Source: Acidobacteriaceae bacterium
GTDB lineage: Bacteria; Acidobacteriota; Terriglobia; Terriglobales; Acidobacteriaceae
Direction of reading: 5' to 3'
Length of the DNA stretch: 64,000 nucleotides
Assembly: GCA_030041305.1 (NCBI GenBank)
Contig: JASHOC010000050.1
Coordinates: 88,595-152,594, forward strand
Part shown: piece after piece, positions 16,331 through 24,778 of the stretch
Position numbering within the stretch: position 1 is the first letter of the stretch
Layout: the number at the start of each line of letters is the position of its first letter
Position numbers and translations under genes: made by a program
Notes under the pieces: generated by a model
Seen by the model: the letters and a program-made list of their open reading frames with translations, nothing else
Told to the model about the DNA's origin: nothing
The model's database searches: none

Positions 16331-16744
16331 TTAGGAGGCTGCGGCTAATTCGACGGGCGCGAGCCGTGGCGAGCCCTTGCGTGGGCCGCGCTTGCGGGCG
16401 CTCATGATCTTGATGCGCTCCAGCAACTCCTGCGAAGTGCAGTTCTTCTTGCTCAGCAGGGCGTCAGCCGCATGTGCGTCAGCGCCGTGGGTATCGCCGA
16501 GCAAAATCATGGGAATTTGCGGGCCGATCCGTTTGAGTCGTTCCACGAGCTGATTGCCGCTCATGTGCGGCATGGATGAGTTGACAAGCACGAGGTCCAT
16601 TTGTTTTTCGGCAAAAATGCCAATGGCGTCCTGCCCGTTGGAAGCGGAATGTACCCGGTATCCTTTAGTTTCCAGCATGAACTTGAGCACGGATAGCTCC
16701 TGTTCGTTATCGTCTACGCAAAGAATCACTTTTTTTGGCCGCAT
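16331..16744 (-). CDS. Atypical response-regulator receiver protein (Asp replaced by Asn)
   Basis: Stand-alone receiver-fold protein of 137 residues. The opening KVILCVDDN supplies the acidic pair, and SKKNCTSQELLERI supplies the conserved lysine region. The phosphoacceptor strand, normally VLLDxxMPxMxG, reads VLVNSSMPHMSG, so the aspartate is an asparagine (codon AAC, one base from GAC). The Thr/Ser after beta-4 is also not conserved (LLGDTHG). Aspartyl phosphorylation is therefore unlikely by the usual route. A basic ARKRGPRKG tail follows. The start is ATG 16744. No kinase is nearby. Confidence 0.82.
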   Translation of the reverse strand: MRPKKVILCVDDNEQELSVLKFMLETKGYRVHSASNGQDAIGIFAEKQMDLVLVNSSMPHMSGNQLVERLKRIGPQIPMILLGDTHGADAHAADALLSKKNCTSQELLERIKIMSARKRGPRKGSPRLAPVELAAAS

Positions 16745-17200
16745 AGCGTAAATTTCTGCTCCTTCAGTTGTTTCGCCGTCCAATGGCAAGAATCCACCTG
16801 GCCCGCTCCGGCGGTGAGTGGGCGTTCGAATTTCCAAGGCACGAAGCCGCGAACATGGCAACCCATCCTTCCGGCGAGGTGCACGCACAAGCCGCCCCAG
16901 GATGGCGCCCGTCGAGCCTTGGGGGAGACGCGCCGCCCCTGGATGCCGGCAAACCGACCGTGCGCCGCGTAACGGGTTAAAGCCTCATTCGCGGTGAATG
17001 TTGCAGCGATTTCGGAAACTCGGAAATCGCCTCAGATGGTGCTCCAATGAGAGGGAAGCTTACGTCCACCGAAGCGCCGGAGCAAGTGAGAAGAGGCGGC
17101 GAAAACGCGATTGAAAACGCCGGTGAAACAGCGGAAAACGAGCTAGCGCGCAGAACCACGGGAACTTGCCGTGTTGAATCCCTTGTGGAAGGGGTGTGCA
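16745..17200. other. Intergenic region between receiver and phzF
   Basis: A 456-base stretch without a gene I can support. Short open frames on both strands show no recognisable product and no convincing ribosome-binding site. It probably contains the receiver promoter. Confidence 0.45.
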
Positions 17201-18097
17201 TTAGGGCAGGAAAAGCTGCCCGTTTGCTACCAGAACGGTGCTGCCCCCCACGCGCACATCGCTGACCCCTGCCGATTCCGCGCGCGCGGAGAGATATAAA
17301 TCGCTTGGACGGCCGATCTCGACGCCCTGGCGCAGATGCACGCGAGCCCCCGAGGGCGCCACCTCATGCCGAACCATCCAGGCGATGGCGCAACCGGCTG
17401 CCGATCCCGTGGCCGGATCCTCGCCGCCATCGAACTGCATACGCGCGCGGAACTGGTTGCGCTGCGCGCGGTCCTGGCCTTGGACAAGAGCGGGCGACAG
17501 CACATAGAACCACCGTGCGCCGCGCTCGCGCAGCCATGGCGTCGCCTCATCGTGATTCACCTTGACCCGCGCCAGGGCCTCCTCGCCGCGGAGCAGGACA
17601 ATGGCGAAGGCGGTTCCTGTGGAAACCACCTGCGGTGGGGTATCGGCGAGATCTTCGCTGCTTAATCCGACCAGCCGGGCGGTCTCTCCGCGGTCCAATG
17701 CCGCGCCGAACTCCGGGTCGCGCTGCGTCATCTCCCCCTCGAGGCCCTCGCCGGCAAAACGCACCGGCACAGGTCCGACGTTGAGCCGCAAAGTGACCGA
17801 ATTGCCGTCCATCGTTTCCGGCGCATGCATCTTAAGCACGCTTGCCGTGCCCAGAGTGGGATGGCCGGCAAAGTTCAGCTCTTCGCGGGTGGTGAAGATG
17901 CGCACACGCACGCCCTCAGCGCGTTCCACATCGGCCGCACGGCGCTCGACAAAGGTGGTTTCAGAAAGGTTGAACTCGCGCGCGATGACTTGCATATGCT
18001 CCGTGGCGAGGCCGCCGGTGTTCATGACCACAGCCAGCGGATTGCCCTGAAGCGGCTCCTGGGTAAAGACATCGACGATGAAGTAATCGAGATGCAT
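17201..18097 (-). CDS. PhzF-family isomerase/epimerase-like protein
   Basis: Protein of 298 residues with the two-fold DapF-like architecture of the PhzF family. It opens MHLDYFIVDVFTQEPLQGNPLAVV. The catalytic glutamate sits in NLSETTFVERR, the FAGHPTLG segment follows, and the second half carries GGEDPATGSAAGC. These are all family hallmarks. PhzF itself isomerises a phenazine precursor; most chromosomal homologues have unknown substrates, and no phenazine genes are near. The start is ATG 18097. Length is typical. Confidence 0.9.
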   Translation of the reverse strand: MHLDYFIVDVFTQEPLQGNPLAVVMNTGGLATEHMQVIAREFNLSETTFVERRAADVERAEGVRVRIFTTREELNFAGHPTLGTASVLKMHAPETMDGNSVTLRLNVGPVPVRFAGEGLEGEMTQRDPEFGAALDRGETARLVGLSSEDLADTPPQVVSTGTAFAIVLLRGEEALARVKVNHDEATPWLRERGARWFYVLSPALVQGQDRAQRNQFRARMQFDGGEDPATGSAAGCAIAWMVRHEVAPSGARVHLRQGVEIGRPSDLYLSARAESAGVSDVRVGGSTVLVANGQLFLP

Positions 18098-18182
18098 CGG
18101 CCATCAATCCAAATTCGTATTCCACGCGCCGCACAAACACCGCCGTCGCGCGGGTGGGAAACTTGGAATTCCTCCTCTGCGG

Positions 18183-19883
18183 CTAGTCTGCGTCGTAAAT
18201 GGCTTCTGCGATGCGGTCGATGGCATGGGCCTCGGCGTCGCTGCCCGGCCGCCGGCCATTCACCAGGATCGAGAACGCCACAGTTCTGCCGCTCGCCGCC
18301 CGCACGTAGCCGGTGAGCCCCGTGACCTCGTTCAGCGTGCCCGTTTTCGCCCACATGCGGCCGGCGACCGGGGTGTTTTTAAAGCGGTCTTCCAACGTGC
18401 CGTCCACGCCGGCCACGGGCAACGTGGCGCGCCAAGCCTCGCCCCACGGCTGCTTAGAGGCGTAGACAAGGAGTTTGGTGAAGGCGCGCGGCGCCATGCG
18501 GTCGTCGGGGCTCACCCCGGAGCCGTCGTACAGGAAGAAGTCGCTATCCGCGACGCCCGCATCCGCGGTAAGAAATGCGCGCACCACGCGCGCGCCTTCT
18601 TCAAAACTGCCGTCGGTTCCCTCAAGTTTGCCCAACAGGCGCAGGAGCAGCTCCGCATGCAGGTTCTGGCTCAATTTGTTGATGACGGTAATGTCCTGAG
18701 CCACCGGGACAGAGATATGCGCGGCTAGCACTCTGCGTTCCTGGACGGGCGCGGCGGCTGTTCCCAGCGTGGAGCGGGTCAAGTGGAGGGGCAGCTCGCG
18801 CTCGGCGGCAAAATCGCCCGTGCCCTCCGGGTCCTTGTGCCGCGACTCTGCGTTGCCATTCACGATGATGCCGCGGCCGCGCAGCGCCTGCTTGAACGCC
18901 CCTGCCGTGAACTGAGCCGGATCAGCCACGGCGAGGCTCACGTTTACACCTGCCGGCGGCGCAGTACCCCAGGCGCGCACCAGCATGGAGCCGGGGGCGC
19001 GCTCGATTCCGGGATGCGCGGCAACTCCAGGCGCGGCCGGGGTCATGGCGTCGTCCAGCGCATAATAGTCCACGTTAGGCGTCCACGCGCCCACGGTGGC
19101 CGCTGCGGCGGCGGGATCGGCCGCAATCGTCAACTGCTGAGAGTTGTCGTTGAAGGTGAGTGCGGATACGGGCGCGCCGTAGGCCCACTGCAGATCGCCC
19201 CAATCCCATCCTTCGCCGTAAGGCTCATTCAGAAAATAAGTGTCGTCGCCCACCGTGTCGCCCGTGACCGTGCGCACGCCCGACTGCTCCACCTGCTGGG
19301 CCAATCGATCGAGCACCGCCATCGTCTGGGTGGCCGGCAAATTGGCGGACGGCAACTGGGGCGCATTAGCCACCGTAGGCGCCGTCGGGACATGAGGCGC
19401 CGGGGCGGGCTCGGCTGGCGGCGCGGCGCCCGGCTTCTGGTAGGGGTACACCCGGGCGCTCAACGTCGGATCGCCCGAGCCCAGCAGGATGAGATCGCCG
19501 TGCAGCGTACCCGCCGCGTCCACATCGCCGTCGGCGGCCACGAAGGTCGTCCAGGTGAGCGTATCCACCGGAAGGAGAGCGAAGGCCGCCGCCGTGGTCG
19601 TCAGCTTGACATTCGAGGCGGGCGTAAACAACCGGTCATCGTTGAGCGCGTAAAGCGATTGCCCATCCATCGAGGTCACGCTGATGCCGAAGGTGGCGTG
19701 GCTGACCGCCGGATCGGCCAGAATGGCCTGAATCCGCCCGCTCAAGGGACCGGTCGCCAGCTCTTTGTTTTCAGCCGTGCGTGCGCCGTGATCGGAGGTT
19801 CGCCGCGCCTGCGCCCCCAGCCAGTAGGAGCAGACCAAGAGAGACGCAGGCAGAATTGCAGAAAGCCGCCGAAACTTGACCAT
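18183..19883 (-). CDS. dacB: D-alanyl-D-alanine carboxypeptidase/endopeptidase (PBP4 type)
   Basis: Periplasmic class C penicillin-binding protein (peptidase family S13) that trims peptidoglycan cross-links. The 566-residue protein starts with a signal sequence (ILPASLLVCSYWLGAQA). The three active-site motifs are present: SNVK in TPASNVKLTT, SQN in INKLSQNLHAE, and KTG in WAKTGTLNEV. A Pro/Ala-rich insertion (PGAAPPAEPAPAPH...) sits inside the first half, longer than usual. The start is ATG 19883; the frame continues to 20345, but that part has no signal peptide. TACACT lies seven bases ahead, with no Shine-Dalgarno. Confidence 0.92.
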   Translation of the reverse strand: MVKFRRLSAILPASLLVCSYWLGAQARRTSDHGARTAENKELATGPLSGRIQAILADPAVSHATFGISVTSMDGQSLYALNDDRLFTPASNVKLTTTAAAFALLPVDTLTWTTFVAADGDVDAAGTLHGDLILLGSGDPTLSARVYPYQKPGAAPPAEPAPAPHVPTAPTVANAPQLPSANLPATQTMAVLDRLAQQVEQSGVRTVTGDTVGDDTYFLNEPYGEGWDWGDLQWAYGAPVSALTFNDNSQQLTIAADPAAAAATVGAWTPNVDYYALDDAMTPAAPGVAAHPGIERAPGSMLVRAWGTAPPAGVNVSLAVADPAQFTAGAFKQALRGRGIIVNGNAESRHKDPEGTGDFAAERELPLHLTRSTLGTAAAPVQERRVLAAHISVPVAQDITVINKLSQNLHAELLLRLLGKLEGTDGSFEEGARVVRAFLTADAGVADSDFFLYDGSGVSPDDRMAPRAFTKLLVYASKQPWGEAWRATLPVAGVDGTLEDRFKNTPVAGRMWAKTGTLNEVTGLTGYVRAASGRTVAFSILVNGRRPGSDAEAHAIDRIAEAIYDAD

Positions 19884-20192
19884 GCCCGTGAGTGTAGCAA
19901 ATCGCTTGATTGGGGCAATCGCAAGTTCCAGATGAACGGAAGACCTGTCGCCGGGGGCCCCGGGCTTCCACTCCAGCAACCAAGACCTGTCGTCGGGGAC
20001 GCCGGCTCCTTCCACCCCAGCGAGCTTTAATCGCTCGCCGGGCACTTGGGGCGCCCATGTTTGTGTTAAGTTTGGGACTCCAGGCCCCGGGCCAGCCGCC
20101 GCATTCCGGGCGGGTTGCAATGCCGACGTTACGTCGCCGTAGCCTGGTTTTATGCGACAATGCGGACGATGCTCCAATGTGCGGAGGCTGGT
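19884..20192. other. Divergent promoter region of dacB and the VOC gene
   Basis: About 309 bases with no supported gene. It contains two near-identical phrases (CAAGACCTGTCG and GAAGACCTGTCG, each followed by a GGGG run and GCCCCG/GACGCCG) around 19940-20005, so part of it is a short direct duplication. The dacB -10-like hexamer is at 19891-19896. Confidence 0.4.
19891..19896 (-). promoter_or_regulatory. -10-like hexamer for dacB (leaderless candidate)
   Basis: TACACT on the minus strand ends seven bases before the dacB ATG. Confidence 0.4.
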
Positions 20193-20627
20193 TTGAGCGA
20201 ACTCATCCACGCGCCCGGCACTCAGGCTGCCAAGACAACGCGCCGGGGCGACGAGCCGCCAGGCGTTTCGGCCCTTGGCTGGCGCTACCACCATTTCGGT
20301 ATCCCCACCCGCGCGCCGCGGCCAGACGAGATGTACGTCCCCCATTTAAAGATTCACGTCGCCGGCTTTGAGACCAGTCCCTGCGGGGTGCAATGGATGC
20401 GCTTCGACGAGGACGCACCCTATCCGGAGATCGTTCAAACCCTGCCCCATGTAGCTTTCGAGGTGGACGACCTGGATGCGGCAATCACCGGCCGCGAAAT
20501 TCTCGTCGAACCTAACTCGCCGAGCGCGGGTGCTCGCGTGGCCATGATCCTCGATCACGGCGCCCCCATTGAGCTCATCGAGTTCCACCGCCAAATCAAA
20601 CCGGACGCTACGCCAGATCCAAAGTGA
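20193..20627 (+). CDS. VOC-superfamily (glyoxalase-like) protein
   Basis: Small protein of about 144 residues with the vicinal-oxygen-chelate fold pattern. WRYHHFGIPT opens the fold, VPHLKIHVAGFETSPCG and VQWMRFDEDAPYPEIV follow, and PHVAFEVDDLDAAITGREIL plus GAPIELIEFHR form the second half. His and Glu residues at these places are the usual metal ligands. The start is uncertain: I took the TTG at 20193, which has GGAGG five bases upstream; ATG codons at 20160 and 20169 are alternatives. Function unknown. It may be an isomerase-like or resistance-type VOC protein. Confidence 0.75.
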   Translation: MSELIHAPGTQAAKTTRRGDEPPGVSALGWRYHHFGIPTRAPRPDEMYVPHLKIHVAGFETSPCGVQWMRFDEDAPYPEIVQTLPHVAFEVDDLDAAITGREILVEPNSPSAGARVAMILDHGAPIELIEFHRQIKPDATPDPK

Positions 20628-20879
20628 TCCTCGCGGCGCTATTCTTGTCGCGCGCTCACCTTGGCAAAGGTGAAGTGGGATCGGCAACCGACAGGTGACC
20701 CGGTTTGTCGCGCTCTGAGCCTATCGTCGCCAAATCGGACGCCGACCTTGCCCCGGCGGCTGAATATGTCCTGCCGGGGCTCCGCTCCGCATGGAATATT
20801 CTGAAACTGCAGCATCGCCGCGCTTTCCTGCGCACCGTTGCGCGCAGCGCATCACTTCGGGTGACGAGCAGAGGAGCTC

Positions 20880-21962
20880 ATGGAGATCCAGCCGATTGAG
20901 ACCGAGGACGATTACGAAAAGGCGATTGCGCGGATTGCCGGGCTGGTCGGCGCGGAAAAAGGTACGGAGGCGGGAGAGGAACTCGACCTTCTGACCAAGC
21001 TCGTAGATGCTTACGAAACGGCGCATCCGACGGCGGAAACCAAACCGGAAATCGCGAACGCCGCGGCGCGGTACACGGCGGTTTGGCGGTTGCGCACGCG
21101 CGCGCTCGCGCTGGGCGCGCGCACACTAATCATGGGCGTCGTCAATATCACGCCCGACTCATTCAGCGACGGCGGCCGATTTCTGGACCCCGATGCCGCG
21201 GTGGCGCGCTCCCTGCATTTGCTCGATGAAGGGGCCGATCTAGTTGACCTCGGTGCGGAAAGCACGCGGCCCGGCTCGCGCGCGGGCGGCGCCTACCCCG
21301 CGGTGAGCGCCCAGGAAGAACAGGCGCGCCTGTTGCCAGTTCTTGAGGGAATCCTGAAAGCGCGGCCCCAAACCGTGGTTTCAGTGGACACGTACAAGAC
21401 CGATACCGCGCGCGCTGCGCTGGCCGCGGGTGCAGACATTGTGAACGATGTGACCGGCTTTACCTGGGACCCGGCGCTGGCGCGGGTTTGCGCGGAGTGC
21501 AAAGCGGGCGTGGTGCTGTCGCACACGCGCGGCCGGCCTGAGGAGTGGCGCACGCAGCCGCGGCTTGGGGGCCCGGAGCTCGTCGCCATGGTGCGCAACG
21601 GTCTCGCCTCGAGCTTGGCGTTAGCGGTCAGCGCGGGCATGCCACGCGAGGCCGTGGTCCTCGATCCCGGCTACGGATTTGGCAAACGTTTTGGCGAAAA
21701 CTACGCGCTTCTCGCGCATCAGGCCGAGTTGCTCGCGCTCGGCCGGCCGTTGCTCGCCGGGCTCAGCCGGAAATCTTTTCTCGGTCACACCCTGGCGCCG
21801 CTGTTCGGCGGCGCCGACGCGCCTCCCGTCGCCCGCGAGCGTGCGGGGCTGGCCGCGCTCACCGCGGCGATCCTGTATGGCGCTTCCATTGTGCGCGTCC
21901 ACGAGGTGCGCCCGGCGCTGGAAGCGGCATACATTGCCGACGCGATTCGCGCCGCGGGGTAA
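20880..21962 (+). CDS. folP: Dihydropteroate synthase with a HigA-like N-terminal extension
   Basis: Condenses p-aminobenzoate with the pterin diphosphate in folate synthesis. The DHPS TIM barrel occupies about residues 80-360, with NITPDSFSDGG (89-99), ESTRPGS, SVDTYKTDTA, NDVTG, GYGFGKRFGENY, GLSRKSF and a final RVHEV. The protein has 360 residues, about 80 more than usual. Residues 1-50 (ETEDDYEKA, GTEAGEELD, LVDAYETAHP) match the opening of HigA-type antitoxins, not any DHPS. ATG 20880 has AGGAG seven bases upstream, so translation probably starts at the HigA-like part. No HigB gene or HigA helix-turn-helix is seen. It may supply an N-terminal cap or be a fusion relic. Confidence 0.9.
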   Translation: MEIQPIETEDDYEKAIARIAGLVGAEKGTEAGEELDLLTKLVDAYETAHPTAETKPEIANAAARYTAVWRLRTRALALGARTLIMGVVNITPDSFSDGGRFLDPDAAVARSLHLLDEGADLVDLGAESTRPGSRAGGAYPAVSAQEEQARLLPVLEGILKARPQTVVSVDTYKTDTARAALAAGADIVNDVTGFTWDPALARVCAECKAGVVLSHTRGRPEEWRTQPRLGGPELVAMVRNGLASSLALAVSAGMPREAVVLDPGYGFGKRFGENYALLAHQAELLALGRPLLAGLSRKSFLGHTLAPLFGGADAPPVARERAGLAALTAAILYGASIVRVHEVRPALEAAYIADAIRAAG

Positions 21963-22080
21963 ACATTCGCGCCGCGTCGAGGCCGGAAGCACGGGATGCG
22001 GACGCGATTTTTCAGAGCGCGCGAGGAAACGTCACGAGCGGCCGGAGGCGGGCTTTCATACCCCGCGCACCGAACGAGCC

Positions 22081-22086
22081 TATAAT
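22081..22086 (+). promoter_or_regulatory. -10 hexamer for relA/spoT (leaderless candidate)
   Basis: A perfect TATAAT stands five bases before the relA/spoT ATG, with no Shine-Dalgarno in between. Confidence 0.5.
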
Positions 22087-22091
22087 AAAGT

Positions 22092-24404
22092 ATGGCGACT
22101 GTCCGGGAGACCATGCCGGCAGAGGGCGCTCAAACAGCTTCCCCTGCGATGGAGGCGACTCAACCTCCGGCGCGCACGCTCAAGCGCGCTGTGGATGAGC
22201 GGCCGGTCAGCGAGCGTTTTGACGCGCTGCTGCGCCGGATCAAGGGCAATCGCCCTCACGAAGACCTGTCTCTGATCCGCAAGGCGTGGGATTTCTGCGT
22301 TCAGCACCATTGCGGCCAAACGCGTGCCTCAGGCGAACCGTACATTGTTCATCCTCTCGAAGTCGCCGAGGTGCTGGCGGAGATGAAACTCGACGCCAGC
22401 GCCATTGCCGCCGGCCTGCTCCATGACGCCGTCGAAGACACCGCCGCCACCAACGAAGAGATTGCCGCCGGCTTTGGCGACCAGGTGGCGCACATTGTGG
22501 ATGGCGTGACCAAGATCGACAAGATTCAGTTTGCCAACCGCGAAGACCGCCAGGCCGAAAATGTGCGCAAGATGCTGCTGGCCATGGTGTCCGACGTGCG
22601 GGTCGTGCTCATCAAGCTGGCCGACCGGCTGCACAACATGCGCACCCTCGAGCACCTCAAGCCCGACCGCCAGGAAGCCATTGCCCGCGAGACGCTGGAA
22701 ATCTACGCTCCGCTGGCGCACCGGCTGGGCATGGGCAAGGTGCGCGGAGAATTGGAAGACCTGGCCTTCCGCTACACCGATCCGGTAAGCTTCGAGCGCG
22801 TGGCGGCGGCCGTGGAGGCCCGCCGCGCGGAGGGCGAACAGTTTTTGCGCAGCGTGGAGGACACGCTGGTCGAGCAGTTCCGCGAAAACGGCGTCAAGGC
22901 TCGGGTGGAGTGGCGCATCAAGCGGCTGTACTCGATTTTCCAGAAGATCGAACGCGCCAAAATTTCTTTCGACCAGGTGTACGATCTGCTGGCGGTGCGC
23001 GTGATCACGCAGGATGTGACCTCTTGCTACGCGGTCTTCGGGCTCATCCACACGCTGTGGCGCCCGGTGCCGGGGCGCATCAAGGACTTCATCGCCATGC
23101 CGCGGGCCAACCGCTATCAGTCGCTGCACACCACGGTGATGAGCGCCAGCGGCCACCAGTTTGAAGTGCAGATCCGCACTGAGGAAATGCACCGCATCGC
23201 CGAGGAGGGCATTGCGGCGCACTGGAAGTACAAAGCCGGCGAAAGCGTGGTGACGGCGCGGGACGAGGAACGGCTGAACTGGATCCGTCAGCTTGTCGAT
23301 TGGCAAAAGGAGATGACGGATCCCAACGAGTTTCTCTCCAGCCTGAAGATGGACCTCTACCCCGACGAGGTGTACACCTTCACGCCCAAGGGAAAAGTGG
23401 TGGTGGTTCCGGCCGGGGCGACGCCTGTGGATTTTGCTTACACCATCCACACCGAGGTGGGCCACACCTGCGTCGGGGCCAAGATCAACGGCCGCATGGC
23501 GCCGTTGCGCACCAAGCTGCGCACCGGCGACATTGTTGAAATCGTCACCCAGAAGGATCACAACCCCAGCCGGGACTGGCTCACGTTTGTCAAAAGCCCT
23601 CGCGCGCGCAACAAGATCAAGCACTGGCTCAATGAGGACCAGCGCCGCCGTGCGGTCGACATCGGTCGCAAGCTGCTGGAACGGGAGGCACGGCGTTTCA
23701 AGGTGCCCATGAGCCAGATCGACGACCAGGATCTGGGCCGCATCGCCGGCGAATACGGGGTGGCCACAGCCGCCGATCTGCTGGCCACGCTCGGCCTAGG
23801 CAAGCACACTGCGCACCAGATTCTGAACAAGCTGGCTCCGGGCAACGCCAGCCAGGATGAGGCGGAGGCCGAAAGCAAAACCGGCAGCGAGGCCGCACCG
23901 ATGAGCGACGCGGTGCGCAAGCTGCACCTCACCGGTTCCGACTCGCTCCAGGTGGAGGGCCAGAATGATTTGCTTGTGTACCGCGCGCGATGTTGCAATC
24001 CCATCCGCGGCGAAGAAATTGTGGGTTACGTCACCCGCGGCAAGGGCGTGGCCGTCCATGCCCGCAGTTGCCCCAACGTGCAGAATCTGCTCTACGAAGC
24101 CGACCGCCGCATCGCCGTGGAATGGGCGCAGGTGGGCGACGAAGACGGCAGCCGCGCGCAGCGCTATCCGGTCAAAATCACCGTGTATTGCGACGACCGC
24201 ACCGGCATGCTGAAGGAGCTCACCGCCGTGATCTCCGATGAAAACACCAACATCCGCGGCGTGGAAATACAGCACGACGAAGACGGTGAGGCCGTTATCG
24301 AATTCGTCATTGAGGCCAAAGACGTGCGCCACCTCAACCGCATGGTCCTGGGACTGCGCCGCGTGGAAGGCGTTCGCACCGTGCAGAGAAGCCACAATCA
24401 GTAG
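22092..24404 (+). CDS. relA: Bifunctional (p)ppGpp synthetase/hydrolase (Rel/SpoT)
   Basis: Makes and degrades the alarmone (p)ppGpp in the stringent response. The 770-residue protein has an N-terminal hydrolase domain with the intact HDxxED motif (HDAVED, 111-116) and the KLADRLHNMRTL segment. A synthetase domain follows with the RIKRLYSIFQK loop and NRYQSLHTTV. Then come a TGS domain (DLYPDEVYTFTPKGKV) and a C-terminal ACT domain (VYCDDRTGMLKELTA). As the hydrolase residues are intact, it is probably the only long RSH enzyme, of the Rel type. A perfect TATAAT lies five bases before the ATG with no ribosome-binding site. Confidence 0.96.
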   Translation: MATVRETMPAEGAQTASPAMEATQPPARTLKRAVDERPVSERFDALLRRIKGNRPHEDLSLIRKAWDFCVQHHCGQTRASGEPYIVHPLEVAEVLAEMKLDASAIAAGLLHDAVEDTAATNEEIAAGFGDQVAHIVDGVTKIDKIQFANREDRQAENVRKMLLAMVSDVRVVLIKLADRLHNMRTLEHLKPDRQEAIARETLEIYAPLAHRLGMGKVRGELEDLAFRYTDPVSFERVAAAVEARRAEGEQFLRSVEDTLVEQFRENGVKARVEWRIKRLYSIFQKIERAKISFDQVYDLLAVRVITQDVTSCYAVFGLIHTLWRPVPGRIKDFIAMPRANRYQSLHTTVMSASGHQFEVQIRTEEMHRIAEEGIAAHWKYKAGESVVTARDEERLNWIRQLVDWQKEMTDPNEFLSSLKMDLYPDEVYTFTPKGKVVVVPAGATPVDFAYTIHTEVGHTCVGAKINGRMAPLRTKLRTGDIVEIVTQKDHNPSRDWLTFVKSPRARNKIKHWLNEDQRRRAVDIGRKLLEREARRFKVPMSQIDDQDLGRIAGEYGVATAADLLATLGLGKHTAHQILNKLAPGNASQDEAEAESKTGSEAAPMSDAVRKLHLTGSDSLQVEGQNDLLVYRARCCNPIRGEEIVGYVTRGKGVAVHARSCPNVQNLLYEADRRIAVEWAQVGDEDGSRAQRYPVKITVYCDDRTGMLKELTAVISDENTNIRGVEIQHDEDGEAVIEFVIEAKDVRHLNRMVLGLRRVEGVRTVQRSHNQ

Positions 24405-24550
24405 CGGCGGCTTTGCCTTCAGGGTTGCCGTTGTGGATACAATCGAAACCAGCCAGCACCGAATCTACAATCCACCGCCCAAATGACAGGTCAAGCTTGG
24501 TGCAAAATTTGGCCGTTGATGGCAACACGTTGCTAGGAAGGAGTGGACGC

Positions 24551-24778
24551 ATGGCAATCGTTCGACAATTGGAGAAACAAGTTCTGGAACGTGGAAGTCC
24601 GCATACGGAGGTCAGTTGTACCTAATCGATTGTCTTCGACGAGGAGGGCCGGCGATATCTGCAAGTGGATACATACGGTTCCAACGAGCGAAAGATTCCC
24701 GGCAAGAAGAGCCAGTCCTTTCGATTTGCGCCTGAGGCCGTCGAGCAGATGAAGACGATCATCGCCGAGAATTTTTAA
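24551..24778 (+). pseudogene. Small protein gene interrupted by one in-frame stop
   Basis: Reading from ATG 24551, which has AGGAAGGAG upstream, gives 24 residues ending PHTEVSCT, then TAA at 24623-24625. The same frame goes on for 50 more codons (IVFDEEGRRYLQVDTYGSNE...) to a second TAA at 24776-24778. The second half resembles a small family with a 'RYLQ[LI]DTYGS...KSQS' core, where a Tyr normally follows the C-T pair; TAC or TAT to TAA would explain the stop. I recall the family as hypothetical proteins often seen near mobile or defence genes; I cannot name a function. Readthrough is possible but unlikely. Confidence 0.65.

Noticed and set aside
17047..17265. A short plus-strand frame overlapping the end of phzF
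   Set aside because: Overlaps a firm gene on the other strand and has no recognisable product; unsupported.
18783..20030. A 415-codon plus-strand frame opposite dacB
   Set aside because: Arg/His/Gly-rich antisense shadow of the PBP4 gene.
22329..23624. A 431-codon minus-strand frame inside relA/spoT
   Set aside because: Antisense of a highly conserved gene; no independent support.
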